Notes: a model not told the origin generated them from the letters alone. A stretch of DNA of 64,000 nt from Anderseniella sp963759095 (GCA_963759095.1 CAVWYF010000028.1:124001-188000); one strand, 5' to 3'. Positions 1 through 8,874 are shown, counted from the first letter of the stretch. Numbers and translations: made by a program.

Positions 1-1
1 T

Positions 2-487
2 CAGGCGCTGTTTGAAAAGCTGCTGCTTGACGGCTTCCAGGCAGGCCTTTCGTGGATTGCCATCCTGCGCAAGCGCGACAACTTTCGCGCCGCCTTTGAC
101 GGTTTCGATCCGGCCATCATGGCGCGCTATGATGAGGCAAAAAAGGCTGAGCTGATGCAGGATGCCGGTATCGTGCGCAACCGGCTGAAGATCGAGTCCA
201 GTGTCACCAACGCGCAAGCCTACCTGGAAATCGAGGCGGCACAGGGCTTCGACAGCTATTTGTGGGACTTCATGGACGGCAGGCCACTGGTCAATCGCTT
301 CACCCGCCTGGAGGACGTGCCGGCGGCCACGCCACTGGCTGAAAAAATCTCCAAGGACCTGAAGAAACGCGGCTTCCGGTTCGTCGGCCCGACCATTGTC
401 TATGCGTTCATGCAGGCGGTCGGCATGGTCAACGACCATCTGGTTCAGTGCCACCGGCACGAGCCGTGCAAGAAGCTGGTTCGCTAA
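2..487 (+). CDS. tag: DNA-3-methyladenine glycosylase I (5'-truncated by window)
   Basis: Removes 3-methyladenine from alkylated DNA as the first step of base excision repair. The reading frame is open from base 2, so about 25-30 N-terminal residues lie outside the window; 161 residues are visible. Seen: the family block ending in GFQAGLSW followed by KRDNFR, the KKRGFRFVGPTIVYAFMQ segment, and a C-terminal NDHLVQC matching the His/Cys pair that binds zinc in E. coli Tag. The residue aligned with adenine-contacting Glu38 of E. coli Tag (before G-Q-AGLSW) is Asp here, a conservative change. It is followed after 3 bp by an HD-domain gene, so the two are probably co-transcribed. Confidence 0.93.
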   Translation, partial: QALFEKLLLDGFQAGLSWIAILRKRDNFRAAFDGFDPAIMARYDEAKKAELMQDAGIVRNRLKIESSVTNAQAYLEIEAAQGFDSYLWDFMDGRPLVNRFTRLEDVPAATPLAEKISKDLKKRGFRFVGPTIVYAFMQAVGMVNDHLVQCHRHEPCKKLVR

Positions 488-490
488 TCG

Positions 491-1108
491 ATGGCAGCCG
501 GATCAAGACAACCGGAGGCACCACGTGCCTGGCAGCGCATGTTGTCGGGACGCAGGCTGGACCTGCTGGAACCGTCACCGCTGGATGTCGAGATTGAAGA
601 TATTGCCCACGGGCTGGCGCGGGTCGCGCGCTGGAATGGCCAGACCCATGGTGCACACGCATTCTCAGTTGCCCAGCACTGTGTTGTCGTCGAGCAGTTG
701 ATGGGAGAGTTTTATCCAAACACTGATCCGCGCTGGCGGCTGGCAGCCCTGCTTCATGATGCATCCGAGTATGTGATCGGCGACATGATCTCGCCGTTCA
801 AGGCCGCGCTCGGACTGGACTACAGGGCATTTGAAGCCAGGCTGATGGAGGCTGTGCACGTACGCTTCGGACTACCCGCGCATTTGCCGGACAGGGTCGA
901 AACTCAAATCAAACGGGCGGACAAGGCGTCTGCGTTTTTCGAAGCTACCGTGCTGGCCGGTTTTGCCGATGGCGAAGCCGCGAAATTTTTCGGCCGGCCC
1001 CGCGGGCTCGACGCATCTACGGTTTCAACCCTGCAGAAACTGACACCGCAATCAGCCGAGCAGGCTGGCGTTGCCTTCATGAAGAAATTTGCGCAATTGC
1101 GGCTTTAG
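491..1108 (+). CDS. HD-domain phosphohydrolase, YfbR/5'-deoxynucleotidase-like
   Basis: A 205-residue HD-superfamily metal-dependent phosphohydrolase. The metal ligands are visible: His63 (AQHCVVV), His89-Asp90 (LLHDASEY) and acidic residues 93 and 98 (EYVIGD). This HD...EYVIGD pattern is shared with the YfbR-like 5'-deoxynucleotidases, which dephosphorylate deoxynucleoside monophosphates; the exact substrate is inferred. The ATG lies 3 bp after the tag stop, suggesting an operon. No membrane segment or second domain is apparent. Convergent with the downstream aminotransferase, with only 12 bp between stop codons. Confidence 0.85.
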   Translation: MAAGSRQPEAPRAWQRMLSGRRLDLLEPSPLDVEIEDIAHGLARVARWNGQTHGAHAFSVAQHCVVVEQLMGEFYPNTDPRWRLAALLHDASEYVIGDMISPFKAALGLDYRAFEARLMEAVHVRFGLPAHLPDRVETQIKRADKASAFFEATVLAGFADGEAAKFFGRPRGLDASTVSTLQKLTPQSAEQAGVAFMKKFAQLRL

Positions 1109-1120
1109 GCTGGGCAGGCT

Positions 1121-1969
1121 TTAGCTGATTTTTCCCGTCGAATGGGCGTAGGCCCAATACAGTTCGCGTGCCCTGGCATACATCGGACCGGGTTGCAGGT
1201 CACGGTCTTCAATCCTGATGACAGGTGAAACCTTGGCCCAGTTGCCGGTTGAAAACACCTCGTCGGCTGCCTGGAAATCTTGCCATTTCAACGAGCCCTC
1301 ATGCACCTTGATGCCGTCTTCACGCAGCAGGGTGATGATGCGCTGCCGGGTAATGCCGTTCAGGAAAGTGCCGTTGGGAACGGGTGTGAAAACCACACCG
1401 CCCTTGGCATACCAGATGTTGGCCGTGGCAAGTTCAGATACATTCGACAACGGATCCAGCATCACCGCATTGTCGAAGCCACGCGACCGGGCTTCACGCA
1501 TGGCGCGGGCTGAGTTGGGGTAATGGCACGCGGCTTTTGCATCGGTCGGCGCATATTCAAGCGACGGCCGGCGAAACGGCGAGCAGGTAACGGAAAACCC
1601 GGCGACCGGCGGCATGGGCGCATCATAAACCGACAGGGCGAACCGTGTCGTGTCAGGATCCACATCCACAAAGCCTTCATCGGCCCAGTACATCGGTCGG
1701 ATATAGAGTTCAGCGTCATCGGCAAATTTTGCGATGCCGTCGCGGGCCAACGCCTCGATCTCACGCGCATCATGCATCGGCTTCAGGCCAAAGGTTTTGG
1801 CGGACGCAACGACCCGGTCGCAATGCTGGTCAAGATCGGGGGCGGTCCCTTCAAAGGCACGGGCACCGTCAAACACGCACGACCCCAGCCACATGGCATG
1901 GGTCATGGGGCTGGCCACCATGGGCGGTGTGTCATGCCAGTTACCGTTCATCCACGTCCACGTAGCCAT
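1121..1969 (-). CDS. Class IV (branched-chain-type) aminotransferase
   Basis: A 282-residue fold-type IV PLP enzyme, most like branched-chain amino acid aminotransferases (IlvE family), which interconvert Leu/Ile/Val and their 2-oxo acids. Seen: Lys145 in DAKAACHYPNS, the expected PLP-binding lysine; YIRPMYW around Arg91; and the phosphate-binding C-terminal GNWAKVSP region. It is shorter than E. coli IlvE (309 aa), and a D-amino acid or aminodeoxychorismate-type role cannot be excluded. The ATG is preceded by a good ribosome site (GGAGG, 1975-1979). A family B repeat starts about 14 bp upstream of the start codon and is probably transcribed into the leader. Confidence 0.82.
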   Translation of the reverse strand: MATWTWMNGNWHDTPPMVASPMTHAMWLGSCVFDGARAFEGTAPDLDQHCDRVVASAKTFGLKPMHDAREIEALARDGIAKFADDAELYIRPMYWADEGFVDVDPDTTRFALSVYDAPMPPVAGFSVTCSPFRRPSLEYAPTDAKAACHYPNSARAMREARSRGFDNAVMLDPLSNVSELATANIWYAKGGVVFTPVPNGTFLNGITRQRIITLLREDGIKVHEGSLKWQDFQAADEVFSTGNWAKVSPVIRIEDRDLQPGPMYARARELYWAYAHSTGKIS

Positions 1970-1982
1970 GTTTCGCCTCCTT

Positions 1983-2083
1983 GGATCAGGATGATTTTGG
2001 TTGAATCAACCAACATCATAAACCTGATCGCTTTCAAAATGATCGAGCACCTTTATGGGTTCATCTGAACCCATGTTGCTCTA
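1983..2083 (-). repeat. Family B repeat, copy 1 (structured leader-like element)
   Basis: About 100 bp related to 20813-20916 and 47489-47594. Read in the direction of the aminotransferase it has hairpin I (ATGGGTTCA/TGAACCCAT inside GAGCAAC-type flanks), a linker containing TTTTGAAA, then hairpin II. Hairpin II has an outer GATCAGG/CCTGATC stem and the inner palindrome TTGGTTGATTCAACCAA with GATTC (GANTC) at its centre. Compared with copies 2 and 3, stem pairs differ in a compensated way. It ends about 14 bp from the aminotransferase start codon. Confidence 0.85.
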
Positions 2084-2163
2084 TACGTATTCTTGCAAAA
2101 ATCAATGTACTGACGACCAGATCGGAATGTGCGGGATGAACCGACGTCCCGTCCAGCCCCAAA

Positions 2164-2204
2164 ACAAAAAAACCCCGCAAAATCATGCGAGGTATCGGGG
2201 TATT
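2164..2204 (-). terminator. Rho-independent terminator of the SleB-like gene
   Basis: On the minus strand a stem of CCCCG (complement of 2196-2200) pairs with CGGGG (complement of 2173-2177), with extra CGC/GCG pairing inside, followed directly by a run of seven T. It lies about 25 bp past the stop codon at 2228. Confidence 0.7.
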
Positions 2205-2227
2205 TTCAGCAGGTGAAATAAGGGGGA

Positions 2228-3160
2228 TCAGACGCCGTTGTAGAAAATATGCCGGCCGATCTTGATGAGTCGCTTCATGCTGCCTGACCAACTCGGGTTC
2301 ACGTAGTCAGCATGGTAATGTGTTGCGGTTGATACCACACGCACATAGGCATCCCCTGCCAATGCGCGTGACGCCAGCTTTTTCGCCTTGTTCCACTGTT
2401 TTGCTGATCGTGGCGCATCCTGCTTGCCGTCACAGGCAAAAGAGAACTGACACGAGTTCAAGCGATGCGCTCCGTCATACACCACCCCGCAAATCGTGCT
2501 GGGATAATGCTTGGACTTGACCCGGTTGAGAATGACGTTGGCTACGGCAATCTGGCCTGCTTCCGGCTCGGAACGAGCCTCGAAGTATATGGCACGTGCC
2601 AAACAGTTTTTCTCGTCAAGACGCGCCTGACGCTTCTTGAGCACCTTGCGTTTTTCGCCGCGACCCAGGCGGAACCCTGATTCAAGCTGGGAAATTGACG
2701 GCGAAGGAGGAATTGAAACCAGCTGTATGCGACCCTGCGGCTGATAGGCTGCCGGTGTTATGATCTGTTCCTGCGAACCGGGAACCGTCAGCTCAATCTC
2801 GTCAGTGACAAAATCAGACTTGCCAAGACTTGCCACGACGACGCGATTGTCGGTCGGCACCACACGAAAATCCTCAGCCACTGAATCGTCAAGCAACGAT
2901 CCCTTGCTGGCGATTGTTGTGGCAGGAGAGACTACATCACGCCAGTGGGCCGACGCTGAAGACGTGCCTGAGGTAACATTGTACTGGCTGTTTATTTCAA
3001 CGAGGCTGTTTGAGGCAGTGGCCTTGGACATGTAATGGCTGGCAACCGCGACGGCGCCGACAAATGCAAAACCTGCACAGGCATATGACAGGATGTCCGA
3101 CAACCCTATAGATTGATCAGCATCATCCCACCGGGTGTCGTGTTGAGCACGCATCCGCAT
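2228..3160 (-). CDS. SleB/CwlJ-like cell wall hydrolase, membrane anchored
   Basis: A putative peptidoglycan hydrolase of the Hydrolase_2 (SleB/CwlJ) family. The catalytic domain fills the last ~125 residues: CLARAIYFEARSEPEAGQ, with the conserved YFEAR..E glutamates, then VANVILNRV, CGVVY and CQFSFACDG. Near the N-terminus is one hydrophobic segment (SYACAGFAFVGAVAVAS) that probably anchors it in the inner membrane with the enzyme facing the periplasm. A low-complexity Ser/Thr-rich linker joins the two. The start is uncertain: ATG at 3160 is used, but an in-frame GTG at 3226 preceded by GGGGA is possible and adds 22 residues. In non-sporulating alphaproteobacteria this family is thought to act in cell-wall remodelling. 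Confidence 0.85.
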   Translation of the reverse strand: MRMRAQHDTRWDDADQSIGLSDILSYACAGFAFVGAVAVASHYMSKATASNSLVEINSQYNVTSGTSSASAHWRDVVSPATTIASKGSLLDDSVAEDFRVVPTDNRVVVASLGKSDFVTDEIELTVPGSQEQIITPAAYQPQGRIQLVSIPPSPSISQLESGFRLGRGEKRKVLKKRQARLDEKNCLARAIYFEARSEPEAGQIAVANVILNRVKSKHYPSTICGVVYDGAHRLNSCQFSFACDGKQDAPRSAKQWNKAKKLASRALAGDAYVRVVSTATHYHADYVNPSWSGSMKRLIKIGRHIFYNGV

Positions 3161-3360
3161 ATGTCTGTCGTAGTTACTCAAACAAGCGGGCCTTTCCCTG
3201 CAAGGTCCGTAAGAATTAGTCGTCACTCATCCCCAAAGGATAGTCTCTCTGCGTTTATCATAGGTTAACCATGCAAGCAAGTTAACCAGTGCCGAAAAAC
3301 TGGAGCATACACAGGCTTTGAGTCTGCATCGTTAATACCGCAATTGTCGGCTTCAGGCGT

Positions 3361-3628
3361 TTAGAGCCTCGCAGGCTTAAATAGAAGCGTTTGATGGCAT
3401 CAAATCAGTTCATTCGGCTAGACGAAAAGCGAAGCGCGATGTGGTGCATCGGACAAGCTTTTCAACGACGCCGATGGGCTGATTTGGTCCACCGAAGGCC
3501 GGATTTTTGCGCCCACTGGACTGCGTTACGTCTCCCTTGTGGTCAACCAGACCATAACGGGAGCCGTGCCTTGCCAGCGAACGCAAAAATCCGGTCAAAC
3601 AATTTTATTTAAGCCTGAGAGGCTCTAA
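3361..3628. repeat. Family A structured repeat, copy 1 (268 bp)
   Basis: An element related along its whole length to 46107-46372. It has 34-bp imperfect terminal inverted repeats (3361-3394 with 3595-3628). Inside are two arms. Arm I has CAAATCAG/CTGATTTG and GAAAAGC/GCTTTTC stems. Arm II has a 21-bp stem, 3499-3519 with 3574-3594, capped by TGGTC/GACCA. Three positions of the 21-bp stem differ from copy 2 and are compensated on the partner strand. The right end overlaps the last codons and stop of ppdK. Together with its flanks it fills the sleB-ppdK gap. Short ORFs on both strands inside it look like by-products of the repeat. Confidence 0.88.
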
Positions 3629-6290
3629 TGGCAGCCTGCGCTGCAGCCAGACGCGCGATGGGCACCCGGAACGGCGAACAGGACACATAATCCAGGCCCG
3701 CTGCATGGCAGAAATGCACACTTGCAGGGTCACCGCCGTGTTCCCCGCAGATGCCGAGCTTTATGTCGGGACGCACGGAACGGCCGCGTTCGACCCCAAT
3801 TTTCACCAGTTCGCCAACTCCGTCCACGTCAATGGACACAAACGGATCCCGCTCCCAAATGCCCTTGTTTATATAATCATTCATGAATCGGGCCGAATCA
3901 TCGCGGCTGATGCCAAACGCCGTTTGCGTGAGATCATTTGTACCGAACGAGAAGAACTCGGCCGCCCCGGCAATATCATCGGCCTTCAGGCAAGCCCGCG
4001 GCAATTCAATCATGGTGCCGCACAAGAACTCGATTTTCTGGCCCGACTGGGCCTCTACTTCCGCATGCACGGCAGAAATGCTTGCCGCCACAAGGTCATA
4101 TTCGGCACGACCGGCAATCAGCGGGATCATGACTTCCGGGATCGGCGCCGTACCGGTCTTGCCGGTTGCCTCTACCACGGCCTCGAAAATCGCCCGCGCC
4201 TGCATTTCGGCAATTTCCGGATAGGTGACCGCCAACCGGCAGCCGCGATGGCCCAGCATCGGGTTGAATTCATCGAGTTCGGCAACCCGGGCACGCAGGA
4301 CTTCCGGATCAATGTCCATATTGCCGGCGACTTCGAGAATTTCCTCCTCGCCGTGCGGCAGAAATTCATGCAATGGCGGATCCAGCAGGCGAATGGTCAC
4401 CGGCAGGCCGGCCATGATCTCGAACAGCTCGACAAAGTCGGCGCGCTGCATGGGCAGCAGTTTGGCAAGTGCGGTACGGCGCTGCGTATCCGTGTCGGCA
4501 ACGATCATTTCACGGACCGCGGCAATGCGCTCATTTTCAAAGAACATGTGCTCGGTGCGGCACAGACCAATGCCCTCGGCACCAAACTCGCGGGCCATGC
4601 GGGCATCGGTCGGCGTATCGGCATTGGCGCGAATGCCCAACCGGCGAATGTCATCCGCCCAGTTCATGATATGGCCAAAATCACCAGACAATTCCGGCTT
4701 GATGGTGGGAATTTCGCCCCGCATCACCTGGCCGGACGCACCATCGATGGTGATGATGTCGCCGGCCTGAACGGTTTGTCCCATGACGGTGAATTTCTGT
4801 TCGTCATAATTGACATGAATGGCACCGGCACCCGACACACACGGCTTGCCCATGCCGCGAGCCACTACCGCGGCATGCGAGGTCATGCCGCCACGCGTGG
4901 TCAGGATGCCTTCTGCGGCGTGCATGCCGTGAATGTCTTCCGGGCTGGTTTCAATGCGCACCAGAATAACCATGCGGCCTTGCGCCTTTGCCTGTTCAGC
5001 CTCGTCACTGTCGAACACCACTTCGCCGCAGGCCGCACCGGGAGATGCCGGCAGGCCGGATGCGATAATGTCGCGCTCGGCTTTCGGATCGAGGGTCGGG
5101 TGCAGCAACTGGTCCAGCGATCCGGGATCAATGCGCGCCACGGCTTCAGATTTGGTGATCAGGCCTTCTTCGGCCATATCGACGGCAATTTTCAGGGCTG
5201 CCTGTGCCGTGCGCTTGCCCGACCGGGTCTGCAGCATCCACAGCTTGCCGTCCTGAATGGTGAACTCCAGGTCCTGCATGTCGCGATAATGGGTTTCCAG
5301 CCGATCGAAAATACCGGTCAGTTCCTGAAAGGTCTCCGGCATCAGGTGTTCCAGCGACGGATCGCTCATGCCGGCTTCGATGCGCGCTGCCTCGGTAATA
5401 TTCTGCGGCGTGCGGATACCGGCCACCACGTCTTCGCCCTGCGCGTTGACCAGAAACTCGCCATAGAGTTCCTTTGTACCGGTAGACGGGTTGCGCGTGA
5501 ACGCCACGCCGGTGGCGGATGTGTCGCCCATATTGCCGAACACCATGGCCTGCACATTAACAGCCGTTCCCCAGCCATCGGGAATTTCATTGAGCTTGCG
5601 ATAGGTGATGGCACGCGCCGATTGCCATGACTTTATTACGGCGCCAACGGCACCCCACAATTGTGCTTTGACGTCCTGCGGGAACGGCTCGCCTGAATCT
5701 TCTTCGACCAACGCCTTGAACCGTTCGATGAGTGTCGCCCATTCATCAGCCGTGACGTCGGTATCAAGCTCGTGGCCTTTTTCGTCCTTGAACTCGCCCA
5801 GCATGTCCTCGAAGGCATCGTGATCGAGACCCAGCACCACATCGGAATACATCTGGATGAAGCGGCGATAGCTGTCATAGGCGAAACGCTTGTCACCGGC
5901 GCGTTCGGCGAGCCCCTGTACTGTCTCGTCGTTGAGACCGAGATTCAAAACAGTATCCATCATGCCGGGCATGGATACCCGGGCACCGGAGCGGACAGAC
6001 ACGAGCAGCGGATTGGTCTTGTCGCCAAAGCCGGCGCCGACCTTGCCGCCCACCCATTTGACGGCGGCGGCCACATCAGCCTCGAGCCCGTCGGGATAGG
6101 CATTGTTGTTGGTGTAGTATCCCGTGCAGACTTGCGTGGTGATGGTAAAACCGGGCGGAACCGGTACACCAAGCTGGCACATTTCAGCAAGGTTGGCACC
6201 CTTGCCACCCAGCAGCTCCTTGTCCTTCGCCGTACCGTCTGCCTGACCGTCGCCGAATTGATAGACCATCTTGCCGGAAGAAGTGCTCAT
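3609..6290 (-). CDS. ppdK: Pyruvate, phosphate dikinase
   Basis: Interconverts pyruvate, ATP and phosphate with PEP, AMP and PPi, linking glycolysis and gluconeogenesis. At 893 residues it has the usual length. Seen in order: an N-terminal ATP-grasp nucleotide domain (GGKGANLAEM, SVRSGARVSMPGMMDTVLN), a central phosphohistidine domain with GGMTSHAAVVARGMGKP near residue 470, and a C-terminal PEP-binding TIM barrel (GLCRTEHMF near 578, GTNDLTQTAFG, GICGEHGGD). The gene ends inside the right terminal inverted repeat of family A copy 1, so the last residues (RASQA) and the TAA come from repeat sequence. Conserved domain sequence ends just before that. Start ATG at 6290. Confidence 0.97.
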   Translation of the reverse strand: MSTSSGKMVYQFGDGQADGTAKDKELLGGKGANLAEMCQLGVPVPPGFTITTQVCTGYYTNNNAYPDGLEADVAAAVKWVGGKVGAGFGDKTNPLLVSVRSGARVSMPGMMDTVLNLGLNDETVQGLAERAGDKRFAYDSYRRFIQMYSDVVLGLDHDAFEDMLGEFKDEKGHELDTDVTADEWATLIERFKALVEEDSGEPFPQDVKAQLWGAVGAVIKSWQSARAITYRKLNEIPDGWGTAVNVQAMVFGNMGDTSATGVAFTRNPSTGTKELYGEFLVNAQGEDVVAGIRTPQNITEAARIEAGMSDPSLEHLMPETFQELTGIFDRLETHYRDMQDLEFTIQDGKLWMLQTRSGKRTAQAALKIAVDMAEEGLITKSEAVARIDPGSLDQLLHPTLDPKAERDIIASGLPASPGAACGEVVFDSDEAEQAKAQGRMVILVRIETSPEDIHGMHAAEGILTTRGGMTSHAAVVARGMGKPCVSGAGAIHVNYDEQKFTVMGQTVQAGDIITIDGASGQVMRGEIPTIKPELSGDFGHIMNWADDIRRLGIRANADTPTDARMAREFGAEGIGLCRTEHMFFENERIAAVREMIVADTDTQRRTALAKLLPMQRADFVELFEIMAGLPVTIRLLDPPLHEFLPHGEEEILEVAGNMDIDPEVLRARVAELDEFNPMLGHRGCRLAVTYPEIAEMQARAIFEAVVEATGKTGTAPIPEVMIPLIAGRAEYDLVAASISAVHAEVEAQSGQKIEFLCGTMIELPRACLKADDIAGAAEFFSFGTNDLTQTAFGISRDDSARFMNDYINKGIWERDPFVSIDVDGVGELVKIGVERGRSVRPDIKLGICGEHGGDPASVHFCHAAGLDYVSCSPFRVPIARLAAAQAAIRASQA

Positions 6291-6409
6291 TTATCTGCCC
6301 CTGTCCTGATTCCACACCGTGGGATGATGTGCGGCTGTTTAAGGCCACAACCGGACAGGTTTTTCAAGTCGCAGCATTGCCACATCAACACTTGATTTTG
6401 ATTTTGATT

Positions 6410-6618
6410 TATATCGCTCACGCCAGCAGCCTGACGGCTGCGCTCCGCTAGGGCGCACTTCGTGCGGCGGCCAGTCGGCCTTGCCTCAGCACTTCGTTCT
6501 TCGGAGGAGTATTCTAAATCAGTTGTGCCAAACTCTGGAACTAGGCCCGACGGGCCTCGGGCCGGTCAGGCCCGCCCCCGCGGAGCGCAGCCGTCAGGCT
6601 GCTGGCGTAAGCGATATA
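6410..6618. repeat. Family C GC-rich palindromic repeat, copy 1
   Basis: Two convergent arms: TATATCGCTCACGCCAGCAG starting at 6410, and its near-exact complement ending at 6618. Each arm carries a short GCAGCC...GGCTGC hairpin and continues into GCGCTCCGC. The right-hand unit (6541-6618) reappears, inverted, at 22563-22641. The middle holds smaller stems such as CGCAC/GTGCG near 6454. This accounts for most of the 373-bp gap between ppdK and glyS; no coding sequence is evident in the gap. Confidence 0.8.
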
Positions 6619-6663
6619 AACAGAACCCAAGCCAGACTGGCCCGACCTCTACAACAATCCCTT

Positions 6664-8874
6664 CTACCCCTCGATTTTCGAGAAATCGGCCACGGCCAGC
6701 GTTGCCTCGCGGATACGGTTGAGCAGTTTCAGGCGGTTTTCCCGGAAAGTCGGATCGTCCGCATTGACCGTCACCTTGTCGAAGAACTGATCCACCGGAC
6801 CACGCAGCCTGGCGATATGGCCCATGGCGGAGACGAAATCTTCCGCCTCGACGGCCCGTTTGGCGTTGGCTTCCGACTGGGACACGGCCCGGTTCAGATC
6901 CTTTTCGTCGCCCTGCAGCAGAAGCTTGGTTTCCGGTGCGCCAGTGAAGCTGCGGCCATCCTTCTTTTCCTCAATCTTCAGGATATTGGACGCCCGCTTG
7001 ACACCGGCCAGCAGGTTCTGGCCGTCGTCGGTCTCCAGAAACGCCGACAGTGCTTCGACGCGTCTGACGATCATCAGCAGGTCGTCCTGATTGCCGAGCG
7101 CAAACACCGCATCGATCAGATCATGCCGGGTGCCTTTGTCTCGCAAATAGACTTTTAATCGATCCGCGAAAAAGTCGAGTAAATCCATGGTTCGCTGACG
7201 AGCATCTTTTGCAAGTTCATCAAGTTCTACGCCAGACCTCTCAATCTCACCAACAAGCTTATCTTCAAAACTCACTTCTTGGAAATTCTCTAGCAGCGAA
7301 GCTTTGCTCTTTTCGATATCACTAAGTCGATCGTGAAACTCAACTCTTTCCATTGAGCGTGCGACACGCGCAGTATGGGCTGCGGTTCCATAGAACAATC
7401 CGAACCTCAACTCGCCCTCAAGTATTATTCTAATTACACCCAGTGCAGCGCGTCTCAGCGCGTAAGGGTCTTTCGAACCTGTCGGTTTCTCATCAATCGC
7501 CCAGAACCCGACCAGCGTATCGATCTTGTCCGCCAGCGCCACGGCCTGGGCCACCTTGCCGGACGGGACATCATCGGACGGGCCTTGCGGTTTGTAATGG
7601 TCGCGGATGGCGATCTGGACTTCTTCATCCAGCCCTTCGGCCTTGGCATAATAGGAGCCCATCAGGCCCTGCAGCTCCGGAAACTCGCCGACCATCTCGG
7701 TCACCAGGTCTGTCTTGGCCAGTTTTGCTGCCAGCCTGGCCTGGGCCTCGTCAGCCCCAATGGTCCTGGCGATTTCACCGGCCAGCGCTTCAATGCGGGC
7801 AACCCGTTCAGCCTGGGTGCCCAACCTGGCGTGGAAGGTTATCTTCTCAAGCTGCGGCAGGCGGTCTTGCAGCGCGATCTTCTTGTCCTGCTCCCAGAAG
7901 AAGCGGGCATCGGAAAGCCGCGCCGCTATAACCTTGTTATTGCCTTCAGCGATCTTCTTGCCGCCGTCCTTGGCAATCAGGTTCGAGACCAGCAAATAAT
8001 GGTTGGAGAGGTTGCCCGACTTGTCGGTGAGGGCAAAGCATTTCTGATGGCTCCTGATCGAAGTGACAATCACCTCGGCCGGGACATCGAGAAAGCTCTT
8101 GTGAAACTCGCCCATCAGCACAACAGGCCATTCGACAAGGCCTGCAACTTCAGCCAGCAGACCCTTGTCCTCTATCAGTTCCAGGCCCTTGGCGAACGCC
8201 AGATTGCCGGCTTCAGTGCGAATGGTCTCCATGCGCTCACCGGCGTCCAGCATGACATGGGCTGAACGCAGGGATTGTTCGTAATCGTCAAACGCGGTGA
8301 CCGTGATCTCTTCCGGATTGAGGAAGCGATGGCCGCGCGTGGTGTTGCCCGAACGGATGCCATCGACATCAAACGGCACCACTTCACCATCAAACACACA
8401 CAGGATGGATTGCAACGGCCTGACCCAGCGCAGTTGGCTCGTGCCCCAGCGCATGGACTTGGGCCACGGGAACTTGCGCACCACATCGGGCACAATGGTA
8501 GCTATTACATCCGGGGTTTCCTGCCCCGGCTTGTTGATACGGACCACATAGAAAGCGCCTTTGCCCTTCTTGTCCTCTTCAACATCGCATTGATCGAGCG
8601 TAACACCGGCAGACTTGAGAAACCCCTGGACAGCCTGTTCCGGTGCATCAATACGCGGACCCTTGCGGTCTTCCTTTTGGTCTGCGGTGCGCACGGCAAG
8701 CCCATCCACACACAGAGACAGGCGGCGCGGCGTGACATGTGCCTTGGCACTTTCATAGGTCAGGCCGTGGTCCACCAATGCGTCGGTGACCAGTTTCTGC
8801 AAATCAGCAGCGGCACGGGCCTGCATGCGGGCCGGAATTTCTTCTGAGAATAACTCTAGCAGGAGTTCAGCCAT
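6664..8874 (-). CDS. glyS: Glycyl-tRNA synthetase beta subunit
   Basis: The beta chain of the bacterial alpha2beta2 glycyl-tRNA synthetase; it binds and helps charge tRNA-Gly with the GlyQ alpha chain. It has 736 residues from ATG at 8874 (MAELLLELFSEEIPARM, the typical family N-terminus). An upstream in-frame extension to 8916 is unlikely because it runs into glyQ. Seen: the N-terminal LFSEEIPARMQ motif, the RWGTSQLRWVRPL block, a central HD-type region, and the C-terminal anticodon-binding-like segment (MGHIARLRGPVDQFFDKV). The start codon overlaps the end of glyQ by 8 bp, so the two are translationally coupled. Codon choice looks less GC-rich around 7140-7480 than in the rest of the gene. 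Confidence 0.96.
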   Translation of the reverse strand: MAELLLELFSEEIPARMQARAAADLQKLVTDALVDHGLTYESAKAHVTPRRLSLCVDGLAVRTADQKEDRKGPRIDAPEQAVQGFLKSAGVTLDQCDVEEDKKGKGAFYVVRINKPGQETPDVIATIVPDVVRKFPWPKSMRWGTSQLRWVRPLQSILCVFDGEVVPFDVDGIRSGNTTRGHRFLNPEEITVTAFDDYEQSLRSAHVMLDAGERMETIRTEAGNLAFAKGLELIEDKGLLAEVAGLVEWPVVLMGEFHKSFLDVPAEVIVTSIRSHQKCFALTDKSGNLSNHYLLVSNLIAKDGGKKIAEGNNKVIAARLSDARFFWEQDKKIALQDRLPQLEKITFHARLGTQAERVARIEALAGEIARTIGADEAQARLAAKLAKTDLVTEMVGEFPELQGLMGSYYAKAEGLDEEVQIAIRDHYKPQGPSDDVPSGKVAQAVALADKIDTLVGFWAIDEKPTGSKDPYALRRAALGVIRIILEGELRFGLFYGTAAHTARVARSMERVEFHDRLSDIEKSKASLLENFQEVSFEDKLVGEIERSGVELDELAKDARQRTMDLLDFFADRLKVYLRDKGTRHDLIDAVFALGNQDDLLMIVRRVEALSAFLETDDGQNLLAGVKRASNILKIEEKKDGRSFTGAPETKLLLQGDEKDLNRAVSQSEANAKRAVEAEDFVSAMGHIARLRGPVDQFFDKVTVNADDPTFRENRLKLLNRIREATLAVADFSKIEG

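Noticed and set aside
1523..2068. 181-residue plus-strand ORF opposite the aminotransferase
   Set aside because: Antisense to a conserved enzyme and runs into the family B repeat.
3391..3612. Similar short ORFs in the two family A copies (73 and 71 residues, and another pair on the other strand)
   Set aside because: Protein similarity follows from the DNA repeat; frames exist on both strands, no ribosome sites, and base changes follow stem pairing more than codons.
3705..5630. 641-residue open frame on the plus strand across ppdK
   Set aside because: Antisense to a fully conserved gene; its residues (His/Arg/Gly-rich, no domain) reflect the GC-rich codon pattern of ppdK read backwards.
7375..8265. 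296-residue antisense ORF in glyS
   Set aside because: Shadow frame of glyS without recognisable domains.
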